This document shows positions 1 to 8,313 of a DNA stretch of 64,000 nt, one piece after another; the stretch's first letter is position 1, and each line of letters begins with the position of its first letter. The translations under genes were made by a program, and so were the position numbers. The stretch comes from Cyclobacterium sp. (lineage in GTDB: Bacteria; Bacteroidota; Bacteroidia; Cytophagales; Cyclobacteriaceae): NCBI RefSeq assembly GCF_014762705.1, contig NZ_JABURL010000024.1, positions 1-64,000 on the forward strand, given 5' to 3'. The notes under the pieces were generated by a model, which ran no database searches, was not told where the DNA came from, and was given only the letters and a program-made list of their open reading frames with translations.

Positions 1-309
1 TTGATTTTACCGATACATGTTAATTAATAAACCTAAACTAAACCAATTATGAAAAATCATTCTACTCCTTACTTTTTGGAATGTGCCTCTTTCCTCAAAT
101 GCTGTAAAGCATCAGTTCCAATAAAAATATCCTTTATTTAGATTTTCTCACAACTTTCTGATTATCGATTTTAAAATCAATGTTATTTCTTTGAAAAATA
201 TCGTTGGTTTAATCAAGTAATCTTAACCGGGTTTTGATTCAATCTATTTGAAAAATGATTTCAATTTTAAACCAATTTAATTTTACACCTTAAACTCAAT
301 AATTTGCTT
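1..309. other. Leader region upstream of susC
   Basis: This AT-rich stretch holds no recognisable protein gene and no sequence that clearly belongs to an upstream gene. The only open frame starting with ATG on the plus strand is 30 codons (49-141), with no recognisable domain. No clear TAnnTTTG promoter box or hairpin terminator was found. It is probably the 5' untranslated and promoter region of the SusC/SusD operon. Confidence 0.4.
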
Positions 310-3300
310 ATGTCAAAAATTTACAAGTTATGCAGTATGGCACTGTTGGTTCTTATGGTAAATACGGCTGCCGTTTTTGCCCAGATAGAAGTAACAGGTA
401 CTGTTTCGGATGATTTAGGAGATCCATTACCGGGTGCCGCGGTTTTGGTTAAGGGTACTGCAAATGGTACCGTTACGAATTTAGATGGTGAATACACCAT
501 AACTGTACCCAATCAGGAGGCAACTTTGGTTTTTTCCTTTTTGGGATTTACCAATTTGGAAGAAGTCGTTGGAAGCAGAACCACAATTGATGTTCAACTG
601 GAACAAGGCGTCAGTGGTCTGGATGAAGTTGTGGTGACTGGCTATGGTTCTCAATCCAGGAGGGAGATTACCGGTGCGGTAACTTCCGTTGATTCGGAAG
701 AATTACTGTCTATACCTGCTACCACCTTTGCACAGCAATTGCAGGGTAGAGCAGCTGGTGTGACTATTGTCAATGATGCCACTCCGGGAGGAGGAGCAAC
801 AGTAAGGATCAGGGGTTTTGGTACGATTAACAACAATGATCCTTTATATGTGATTGATGGCGTACCTACCCAAAATCAAGGCAATCTGAATCCAAATGAT
901 ATCGAATCTATTCAGATTTTGAAAGATGCTTCTGCTGCATCCATTTACGGTTCAAGAGCTGCAAACGGGGTAATTATCATTACTACTAAAAGAGGTAAAG
1001 TAGGTAAACCTTCCATTTCTTTTGATGCATTCTACGGATCTCAGACCGCAGAAAGGGGTCCTGATCCACTGAATGCCCGCGAATTAGGTGAGTATTTATA
1101 TTTGGCCAATGTATATGCGGGAAGAACACCAAGTCATGGCCAGTATTCCTGGGGACCAAATGGTGAGGTAAGTATTCCTGATTATGTGTTTCCCAGTGGA
1201 GCCATGGAAGGTGACCCGGGAGTAGATCCGAGTTTATATGCTTTGGAGCCTGGAAATATTTATCCAATTACCAGAGCTGCAGATACCGACTGGTGGGCAG
1301 AAACAACCAGATCTGCACCCATTCAAAGTTATCAGATTACTGCAAATGGAGGAACAGAGAATGGAAGATATGCACTTTCTCTAAACTATTTCAATCAGGA
1401 AGGGATCGTAAACGATATTGGTTATGACAGGTATTCAGTTCGTGCCAATACCGAATTTAAAGCATTAAATAATCGATTAACTGTAGGAGAAAACCTTTCT
1501 GTAACGGTAGGCAATCGAAAAGGTGGATTCGGAAATGGATCTGCTGGTAACAATGCAGAACAAAATGCAGTATTTAGTTCCTCCTTGCAACACCCATTGC
1601 TTCCAGTTTATGACATTATGGGTAACTACGCAGGAAGTAGAGGTGCCAACCTGGGTAATAACTTCAACCCAGTTGCGGTTTTGGGTAGAGCCAAAGACAA
1701 CAGAAACCTTTCCTTAAGGGCTTTTGGTAATGTATACGCACAAATAGATCTGACTGATAATATTAATGTAAGATCCAGTTTCGGGATAGATGCCAATAAC
1801 AGGCGTGCCTTATATATTGGAAGGCCACAACCCGAATATGTGGAAGGTAACTTTGTAAACAGTTCAACTTCTGAAAACGAGTATTCTTATCAGTGGGTAT
1901 GGACCAATACCATCAGTTATACCAAGACTTTTAATGAAGTCCATGCTTTTGATGCCTATTTGGGTATTGAGTCGATCAAAGAATTTGGAGAAATTTTTGG
2001 TGCCGCCAGACAGCGATTTGCTTTCGAAACCGTACCTGTAATTTCTTATTTGGATCTGGGTGATCCCAATACCGCTACTAACTTTGGCAGGGTAGTAAGT
2101 GACTACAGATTGTATTCTCAATTTGGAAAGTTAAACTATTCTTATGATGGCAAATACCTGGTGCAGTTTATCCTGAGAAATGACGGTTCATCCAGGTTCC
2201 TTGCTGCCTCCCGAAACGCCACCTTTCCGGCCTTCAGTTTAGGTTGGAGATTATCTGATGAGGCAGCCGTTGCAGAGGCACTACCTTTTGTATCCGACAT
2301 GAAATTGAGGTATGGGTGGGGTAAAACAGGTAACCAGCTGATTGGTGATTATAACGCCTATACCACTTACAGAACGAATATTTTCAATGCGGGTTATCCT
2401 ATCGATGGATCTTCTTCTTCTCCTGAATTGGGATTTGATGCCCTGCGATTTGGTAATCCAAATGCCAGATGGGAATCAACAACTTCCAACAACCTGGGAC
2501 TTGATGTAGAATTCCTGAATGGGAAATACTTTTTTGAATTGGATGTTTGGAACAGAGTGACATCCGATATGTTGTTTGAAATACCTATTAGTTATGGTCA
2601 TGGTGATGCAACCCCACCTTTCTTCAATGTGGGACAAATGACCAATAAAGGAATTGACCTTAATATAGGGTTGGACGACACTGCCCTTGGAGGAGAATTG
2701 AGATACGGTATTTCCGCAAATTATTCCATGTATAGAAACAACGTGGACAATTTAGCTGAAAATGAGGATAATGTTCTTTTCGGTGCCTCTACAAGGGTGC
2801 CTTCCGTAACCATCACGCAGTCTGGATACCCAATTTCTTCTTTCTTTGGTTATAACAACCTTGGTATCTTCCAAACACAGGAGGAGGTAAATGCCCATCC
2901 GGCCTATGGTTCCTACAATGCAGTAGGTAAGTTTAAAGTTGAAGATGTAAACGGGGATGGTGTTATCACAGATGGAGACAGGACCATAATTGGAAACCCT
3001 CATCCGGACTTCGTTTACGGTATCAACCTAAACTTGGGTTACAGAAATTGGGACCTTACCTTGTTTGGAAATGGTTCTGTAGGAAATGATATCTTTAACT
3101 ACATCAATTACTGGACTGATTTCAATACGTTCCAGGGTAACAAGTCAAAAGCAGCATTGTATGATGCCTGGCAACCAAACAATACGGATGGAACCCTTCC
3201 TATCATGGATGCCAACGACCAAATCAGTAGCCGTCCTTCCAGTTATTTTGTGGAAGATGGATCCTATTTCAGGTTGAGAAATGCACAGCTAACTTATAAT

Positions 3301-3498
3301 TTACCAGAAACTACTTTGAGTAATCTGGGGATGAGCAGAGCTTCCATTTATTTTCAGGGACAGAATCTCTTTACTTTGACCAAATACACCGGCACAAATC
3401 CGGAGATCCAAACTGGGAGTAACAATACAGTTGGGTTTGACGGTGGTTACATGCCAGTATCCAGAAACTTGATTTTGGGAGTTAATGTTACGTTTTAA
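310..3498 (+). CDS. SusC/RagA-type TonB-linked outer-membrane transporter
   Basis: This protein of about 1062 residues is the outer-membrane barrel of a SusCD system, importing a ligand captured by its SusD partner with energy from TonB. The order is a signal peptide ending near 'AVFAQ', a carboxypeptidase-regulatory-like domain (about residues 27-105, with 'GDPLPGAAVLVKGT'), a plug domain carrying the SusC signature ('PLYVIDGVP', 'IESIQILKDASAASIYGSRA') and a long barrel ending in a terminal aromatic (NVTF). A TTG lies two codons upstream at 304, but the ATG at 310 begins the charged N-terminus of a normal signal peptide and is preferred. The SusD gene starts 27 bp downstream. No glycoside hydrolase or sigma/anti-sigma pair adjoins, so the substrate cannot be named. 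Confidence 0.95.
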   Translation: MSKIYKLCSMALLVLMVNTAAVFAQIEVTGTVSDDLGDPLPGAAVLVKGTANGTVTNLDGEYTITVPNQEATLVFSFLGFTNLEEVVGSRTTIDVQLEQGVSGLDEVVVTGYGSQSRREITGAVTSVDSEELLSIPATTFAQQLQGRAAGVTIVNDATPGGGATVRIRGFGTINNNDPLYVIDGVPTQNQGNLNPNDIESIQILKDASAASIYGSRAANGVIIITTKRGKVGKPSISFDAFYGSQTAERGPDPLNARELGEYLYLANVYAGRTPSHGQYSWGPNGEVSIPDYVFPSGAMEGDPGVDPSLYALEPGNIYPITRAADTDWWAETTRSAPIQSYQITANGGTENGRYALSLNYFNQEGIVNDIGYDRYSVRANTEFKALNNRLTVGENLSVTVGNRKGGFGNGSAGNNAEQNAVFSSSLQHPLLPVYDIMGNYAGSRGANLGNNFNPVAVLGRAKDNRNLSLRAFGNVYAQIDLTDNINVRSSFGIDANNRRALYIGRPQPEYVEGNFVNSSTSENEYSYQWVWTNTISYTKTFNEVHAFDAYLGIESIKEFGEIFGAARQRFAFETVPVISYLDLGDPNTATNFGRVVSDYRLYSQFGKLNYSYDGKYLVQFILRNDGSSRFLAASRNATFPAFSLGWRLSDEAAVAEALPFVSDMKLRYGWGKTGNQLIGDYNAYTTYRTNIFNAGYPIDGSSSSPELGFDALRFGNPNARWESTTSNNLGLDVEFLNGKYFFELDVWNRVTSDMLFEIPISYGHGDATPPFFNVGQMTNKGIDLNIGLDDTALGGELRYGISANYSMYRNNVDNLAENEDNVLFGASTRVPSVTITQSGYPISSFFGYNNLGIFQTQEEVNAHPAYGSYNAVGKFKVEDVNGDGVITDGDRTIIGNPHPDFVYGINLNLGYRNWDLTLFGNGSVGNDIFNYINYWTDFNTFQGNKSKAALYDAWQPNNTDGTLPIMDANDQISSRPSSYFVEDGSYFRLRNAQLTYNLPETTLSNLGMSRASIYFQGQNLFTLTKYTGTNPEIQTGSNNTVGFDGGYMPVSRNLILGVNVTF

Positions 3499-3525
3499 TC
3501 AACCAAAACTTAAAGAAGCAATCAT

Positions 3526-5304
3526 ATGAAAAGAATATATTTTAAAATAGCAACTGCTGCTTTGGTAACGGGAGTGATGACGACTTCCTGCCAGGAGGAA
3601 TTTCTTGAAACAATTCCCCAAGGACAGTTTAGTACCGTGGGCCTTGAGAATGCGCAAGGTGTGGAAGGAATTTTATTAGGTGCCTATGCCATGATAGATG
3701 GCTACGGTCTTGACGGACAATCCGGTTGGAACGGAACCATTGACAACTGGGTTTATGGTGGTGTGGTATCCGATGATGCATACAAGGGAACAGATGCCGG
3801 AGATCAGCCGGAACAGTCCTTTTTGGAAGCATTTGACTTTCAACCCACCAATCTCCATTTGAGGAATAAGTGGAGAGCCGTTTACAAAGGGGTAGCGAGA
3901 ACCAATGATGTTTTGAATACCTTAAAGGAGGCTGAAGATGTCACTGATGCTCGAAGATCCCAGATAATAGCAGAAGCCAGGTTTTTGAGGGGCTTTTTTC
4001 ACATGGAAGCCAGAAAAATGTGGGAGAGGGTTCCTTATATCGATGATGAAACCTTCGAGCTATCTGATTTGGAAAGTAGTAAGGTGCCCAACGATAGTGA
4101 AATCTGGCCGGATATCGAGGCGGATTTTGAAGCTGCAATGAACGTTCTGCCCGAAGTTCAATCGGATCCGGGTCGGCCTACCAAATGGGCAGCTCAGGCT
4201 TTCCTTGCCAAAGCTAAAATGTTTCAGGGATGGGATCAATCTACCGGAGTAGCCAATACGGCTGTGTTGCAGGAGGCCAAAACGCTTTTGGATGATATTG
4301 TAAACAATGGTCCCTTCACTTTAACGCCTACTTTCGAAGAGAATTTTCTGGTAGGAAGAAGAAACAATGAAGAGTCCATATTTGAAATCCAGTTTTCGAT
4401 TTCCAGTGCCACCACCGCTGCAGCCAATGAGGGTACTACCTTGAACTATCCTTACACGGATCCTTGGGGATGTTGCGGCTTTTATCAGCCATCACAGAAC
4501 CTGGTAAATGCCTACAAAACATCTGCTGATGGTTTGCCTTTGTTGGATACCTTCAATGAAGTAGATGTGCCAAACGATCAGGGTTTGGCTTGGAATGATC
4601 CCTTTGACGCCTATGATGGTCCGTTGGACCCCAGGTTGGATCATACTGTAGGTCGCAGGGATATTCTCTATAAAGGATATAAAATTCATGGCAGTGACTT
4701 TATCCGGGATCAAAACTATGCAGGTCCCTATTCTCCGAAAAAGCATGTAGCTGAACCAGAGTTCTTCGGTATTGGCGCCAACCCACGATTGTCTGCCAAT
4801 AATTACAGGATAATGCGTTTAGGCATGGTAATACTATGGCTGGCTGAAGCAGAAGTGGAATTGGGCAATCTGGAAAGAGCCCGGGAATTGGTCAATATCA
4901 TCAGGGAAAGAGCTGCAAATCCAGCAGGATTTGTTCCGAATGCCATACAGGGAGCTGAAAGAAATGATTTTACGATTGTAGAAGGAGAACCAGCTGCCAA
5001 TTATGTAATTTCTACCTATGATCAACCCTGGACAGATGAAGACGTAGCCAGAAAGGCCGTTAGAATGGAAACAAGATTGGAATTCGCTATGGAAGGTCAC
5101 AGGTTTTTTGACTTACAACGTTGGGGAATCGCAGCAGAAACCATGAATGAATACCTGGAAGAAGAGGCAACAAAGAGAACTTATCTTGGTAATGCTTCCT
5201 TTGAAAAAGGCGTTCATGAATATTTCCCTGTTCCTTTGGAAGCAATTGAAAGGTCCTTTAGAGACGGTTCTCCTACACTTACTCAGGACCCTGCTTTTGA
5301 TTGA
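3526..5304 (+). CDS. SusD/RagB-family substrate-binding lipoprotein
   Basis: This 592-residue protein is the surface-exposed lid that binds ligand and docks on the SusC barrel. A lipoprotein signal is visible: hydrophobic residues 8-20 followed by TTSC with the lipidated cysteine at position 22. The 'EEFLETIPQGQFS' segment just after the cysteine is typical of SusD. Helical repeat character is seen in the middle ('RFLRGFFHMEARKMWERVP'), and the C-terminal signature 'VRMETRLEFAMEGHRFFDLQRWG' region, split here as VRMETRLEFAMEG and HRFFDLQRWG, is nearly canonical. It lies 27 bp after susC and is followed by a strong terminator, so the two form a complete bicistronic unit. Ligand unknown. Confidence 0.95.
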   Translation: MKRIYFKIATAALVTGVMTTSCQEEFLETIPQGQFSTVGLENAQGVEGILLGAYAMIDGYGLDGQSGWNGTIDNWVYGGVVSDDAYKGTDAGDQPEQSFLEAFDFQPTNLHLRNKWRAVYKGVARTNDVLNTLKEAEDVTDARRSQIIAEARFLRGFFHMEARKMWERVPYIDDETFELSDLESSKVPNDSEIWPDIEADFEAAMNVLPEVQSDPGRPTKWAAQAFLAKAKMFQGWDQSTGVANTAVLQEAKTLLDDIVNNGPFTLTPTFEENFLVGRRNNEESIFEIQFSISSATTAAANEGTTLNYPYTDPWGCCGFYQPSQNLVNAYKTSADGLPLLDTFNEVDVPNDQGLAWNDPFDAYDGPLDPRLDHTVGRRDILYKGYKIHGSDFIRDQNYAGPYSPKKHVAEPEFFGIGANPRLSANNYRIMRLGMVILWLAEAEVELGNLERARELVNIIRERAANPAGFVPNAIQGAERNDFTIVEGEPAANYVISTYDQPWTDEDVARKAVRMETRLEFAMEGHRFFDLQRWGIAAETMNEYLEEEATKRTYLGNASFEKGVHEYFPVPLEAIERSFRDGSPTLTQDPAFD

Positions 5305-5328
5305 TTTTAAATAGTATTGAATAATTTA

Positions 5329-5358
5329 AAAGGTGAGGTTTAACCCTCACCTTTTTTT
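5329..5358 (+). terminator. Intrinsic terminator after susD
   Basis: A perfect 8-bp GC-rich stem (AGGTGAGG at 5331-5338 with CCTCACCT at 5345-5352), a six-base loop and a run of seven T. It lies about 25 bp after the susD stop and ends the susCD operon. Confidence 0.88.
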
Positions 5359-5522
5359 ATGGGAAAGATTTTAGGTGAATAGATACGGATCTCCCAAATT
5401 TGATTCATGTGCCGTCATGTTGAATTTGTTTACGAATTTTGGCCTGTAGGATACCACTTTGCAATTTATCCTCCTGCCATCATGGATAATCAAAACCATT
5501 CCGGCTGCTTCCTTCTTAGTAG

Positions 5523-6100
5523 ATCGGGATTGATTTTACCAATTCCATCCTCGAAACCGGTTACTTCAATATCCTGACCGAGGAGTTTATTTATAACGGT
5601 GCACGTGTAGGTGTGGGAGATTTCAAAAAATGCCTCCCGGATTTGTTTTATGCAGGCAAGGGAGTGCCCAACAGCCTTTATCTGAATCAGGGAGAAAGGA
5701 AATTTCGTGATGTTTCAGCCATCTCTGGTGGTTTGATTTGCCTTCCTTTTCAAATGACAGGGAAGCGAAGTCACTGGTACAGTAAATGGAAGCAGGGAAA
5801 GAAATGTTTGAAATAGCAGGACAAACCAGGGACAGTCTTTGTGTTTTTGGACACCAATAACATGGAACAACGACGGTCAGTTTTTCCGGAACCGGATGAC
5901 TTTGCCCTTTGCCTCATACAAGTGATGACGAGACGATCAGAAGGGAATTGCATCATGGTTACGGATTTCTCTCTCAATCTACAAGAATGCTACCTTTACC
6001 AGAAAATACAACTGAAATAAAGATATTGGATTATGAAGGGGAATGGCGTGAAGAAAAAAGTAGGACTGTAGATGGATACAAATCCGTAATAACTCCATGA
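5523..6100 (+). pseudogene. Remnant of an FG-GAP/VCBS-repeat (CRTAC1/ASPIC-UnbV-like) protein
   Basis: One frame from 5523 to 5816 reads as the beginning of a family I recognise: 'GIDFTNSILETGYFNILTEE', then 'FIYNGARVGVGDF', 'LPDLFYAGKGVPNSLYLNQG' and 'RKFRDVSAISG'. These match the usual pattern of a calcium-binding VCBS repeat (GDFxxDGxPDLFFAGN...NxLYLNxGxxxFEDVS). There is no start codon, and the Asp-rich calcium loop has become 'GDFKKCLPDLF'. Coherence is lost after 5750. A second open segment (5909-6100) contains 'GFLSQSTRMLPLPENTTEIK', which resembles the C-terminal end of such proteins. The simplest reading is an old gene with its middle deleted. The N-terminal match is fairly secure; the C-terminal match is suggestive only. 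Such proteins often sit beside SusCD pairs. Confidence 0.6.
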
Positions 6101-6218
6101 TGTATTTTTTAAATTAAATGGCTTATTAGTTATACTTTTGGGTTTTACAGCTCGTTTGTTAAGATGAATTCGTCTTTATCCCGGAGAGATTATTTAAAAT
6201 TTTTACCGATTTAAAAGG

Positions 6219-6226
6219 TATATTTG
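6219..6226 (+). promoter_or_regulatory. Bacteroidota -7 box before the glycosyltransferase
   Basis: TATATTTG matches the Bacteroidota housekeeping -7 consensus TAnnTTTG exactly and lies 25 bp before the ATG at 6252. No convincing -33 TTTG is seen, so this rests on the -7 element and its position. Confidence 0.4.
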
Positions 6227-6251
6227 CACTTTTAATTAACAAAACAGCTGA

Positions 6252-7409
6252 ATGCCAAAATTAATCAGGATAACTACCGTTCCTCTTTCCTTAAAACTTT
6301 TGCTCAGGCAACAGATGCATTTCATGTCAGCGGCAGGGTTTGAGGTGTTGATGGTCAGCTCAGAAGGAAAAGAATGGCATGATGTTTTAAAAAGTGAAAA
6401 AAATATCCGAAAGGAGATTATTCCTTTTACCCGTAAAATCACTCCGTTTAAGGATTTGTATTGTATTTGGCTCCTGTACCAATTGTTTAAAAAGGAAAAA
6501 CCGGACATCGTCCACAGCCATACACCAAAAGCGGGCTTATTAAGCATGATAGCAGGATGGCTATCCGGAGTCCCTGTGCGCATTCATACCCTGGCTGGTT
6601 TGCCTTATGTTTCCAGGTCAAAAGGCCAAAAGAGGCTCTTGGTTTTCATGGAGAAGCTAACCTTTCGTTTTGCCCATGAAGTATGGCCCAATGCACAATC
6701 CCTGAAAGACTTTATTATCAAAGAAAAATTAGTAGATCCGGCCAAGGTGAAAGTTATTGGGCATGGTTCATCCAATGGAGTGGATTTAAGCGTTTTCAAC
6801 AGGAACAACCTACAGGAAAACCATTTGGTTGCAGCAACTATGAGACTTACCCCAGGAGATGATGAATTCCTGATTTTGGCTGTGGGTAGGTTGGTGAAGG
6901 ACAAAGGTATTGCCAACCTGGTGGAAGCCTTTATCCAATCCAAAATTGTGAACCGGTCAAAACTGGTATTGCTTGGAGATTTTGAGCAAGACCTTAACCC
7001 ACTGGAAAAAAAGACCATCAATCAAATCAGTGACCACCCAAAAATTGTCCATGTACCCTGGACGGATCATGTGGCGTATTACCTGGCATTGTCTGATGTA
7101 TTGGTACATCCTTCCCACAGAGAAGGTTTTCCGAATGTCTTACTGGAGGCTGGTGCCATGTGTTGTCCGGTAATTTGCTCTGATATAGCCGGTAACAAAG
7201 AGTTGGCCGTTCACATGAAAACGGCTTTGGTTTTTCCCGTTGCACAGGTAGCGGCATTGAAGGAAGCAATGGAGTTTGCTTTTGTAAAAAGGACGGTGAT
7301 GCAAGGCTTTGCCGAAAGGATGTATGAACGGGTGAGGCTTGATTTTGATAGGAAAAAGGTCCATTCCGAAATTTTGAATGCATATAAGCGTTTGTTGGAC
7401 AGAAAATAA
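6252..7409 (+). CDS. Glycosyltransferase family 4 (exopolysaccharide/capsule)
   Basis: A 385-residue GT-B fold glycosyltransferase that transfers a sugar from a nucleotide-sugar donor to a growing, probably lipid-linked, saccharide on the cytoplasmic side. The N-terminal acceptor domain has 'DIVHSHTPKAG'. The C-terminal donor domain has 'FLILAVGRLVKDKGI' and the retaining GT4 signature EX7E ('EGFPNVLLE') near residues 285-295. Length is normal for the family. It is the only glycosyltransferase in this part of the exopolysaccharide locus and is followed by the export genes on the same strand. Donor and acceptor cannot be assigned from sequence. Confidence 0.9.
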   Translation: MPKLIRITTVPLSLKLLLRQQMHFMSAAGFEVLMVSSEGKEWHDVLKSEKNIRKEIIPFTRKITPFKDLYCIWLLYQLFKKEKPDIVHSHTPKAGLLSMIAGWLSGVPVRIHTLAGLPYVSRSKGQKRLLVFMEKLTFRFAHEVWPNAQSLKDFIIKEKLVDPAKVKVIGHGSSNGVDLSVFNRNNLQENHLVAATMRLTPGDDEFLILAVGRLVKDKGIANLVEAFIQSKIVNRSKLVLLGDFEQDLNPLEKKTINQISDHPKIVHVPWTDHVAYYLALSDVLVHPSHREGFPNVLLEAGAMCCPVICSDIAGNKELAVHMKTALVFPVAQVAALKEAMEFAFVKRTVMQGFAERMYERVRLDFDRKKVHSEILNAYKRLLDRK

Positions 7410-7460
7410 TGTCGATTAAATTAATTGCAGGCTTTAATTTTCTAAACGTCCATATTTAAT

Positions 7461-7468
7461 TAATTTTG
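7461..7468 (+). promoter_or_regulatory. Bacteroidota -7 box before the Wza-like gene
   Basis: TAATTTTG fits TAnnTTTG and lies 28 bp before the ATG at 7496. The upstream in-frame TTG at 7466 falls inside this box, which argues against that codon being the translation start. Confidence 0.4.
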
Positions 7469-7495
7469 AGCGCATATAAATTGAATTTTTATCAA

Positions 7496-8311
7496 ATGAG
7501 GTTGATTTCCATTGTGCTGTTTTCTTTGTTTATCACTTCCTGTATCAGTAACAAGAGGATCAACTACCTGCAGAATATCAAGGGAAATGAGCCCATTGCC
7601 CTGGATGAATTTATTCCTTATGCAGAAGTAGATTATGAATATGTGTTACAGCCTTTCGATATCATAGATATTGATTTTGCTTCGCCCAATGAAGAATTGT
7701 TGAGAGCTTTTGAATACCAGGGTGCCACAGCCGCCAGGGGAGGAAGAGCCGGAGGAGGTGGTGGAGGAGCCATGGATATATTTTATTTTTCAGGCTATTC
7801 CCTGGATAAGGACGGTTATGTAAGAATGCCAGTACTGGGCCAAATCAAATTATCCGGCTTGACAGAGGAAATGGCCAGGGACAAGGTCCAGGAAGCCATC
7901 AATGTTTATTTTAAAGAAGATGTAGAGGTCAGGTTAAGGATAGGAGGGATTAGGTTTACCACTTTAGGGGAGTTTCAGAGTGTCGGACCTAAAGTCATTC
8001 TCAAAAACAGGGCTACCATTTTTGATGCCATCTCCATGGCTGGGGAATCCAGTATTCTGGCAAGGAAAAATGAACTTTTTCTGATCAGGCAGTACGATGG
8101 AGGCATGAAAATTCACCAAATTAATTTGAACGACCGGCAATTGCTGGCCTCTCCTTATTATTTCATTCAGCCAAATGATGTTTTATATTTGCAACCCATG
8201 AAGATCCGGCAAATTGGTTCTGGAGAAAATATTTCCTCAAGCCTTCAACTGGGGATCTCCATTATTACGGCGATGATGTTTATTTATGGGATTACCTCTG
8301 GAATTTTTTGA
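7496..8311 (+). CDS. Wza-like polysaccharide export outer-membrane lipoprotein
   Basis: This protein of about 271 residues belongs to the polysaccharide biosynthesis/export (Wza/BexD) family, which forms the outer-membrane channel for polymer. The chosen ATG gives a lipoprotein signal peptide (MRLISIVLFSLFITSC) with lipobox ITSC. After it come the export-domain region ('YVLQPFDIIDIDF', 'LDKDGYVRMPVLGQIKLSGL') and a SLBB-like second domain ('GEFQSVGPKVILKNRATIFD'). A glycine-rich insert ('RGGRAGGGGGG', about residues 82-92) is unusual. The C-terminal hydrophobic segment (LGISIITAMMFIYGI) may be the outer-membrane helix. It overlaps or abuts the next gene, so export channel and copolymerase/kinase are translationally coupled. 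Confidence 0.9.
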   Translation: MRLISIVLFSLFITSCISNKRINYLQNIKGNEPIALDEFIPYAEVDYEYVLQPFDIIDIDFASPNEELLRAFEYQGATAARGGRAGGGGGGAMDIFYFSGYSLDKDGYVRMPVLGQIKLSGLTEEMARDKVQEAINVYFKEDVEVRLRIGGIRFTTLGEFQSVGPKVILKNRATIFDAISMAGESSILARKNELFLIRQYDGGMKIHQINLNDRQLLASPYYFIQPNDVLYLQPMKIRQIGSGENISSSLQLGISIITAMMFIYGITSGIF

Positions 8312-8313
8312 AA

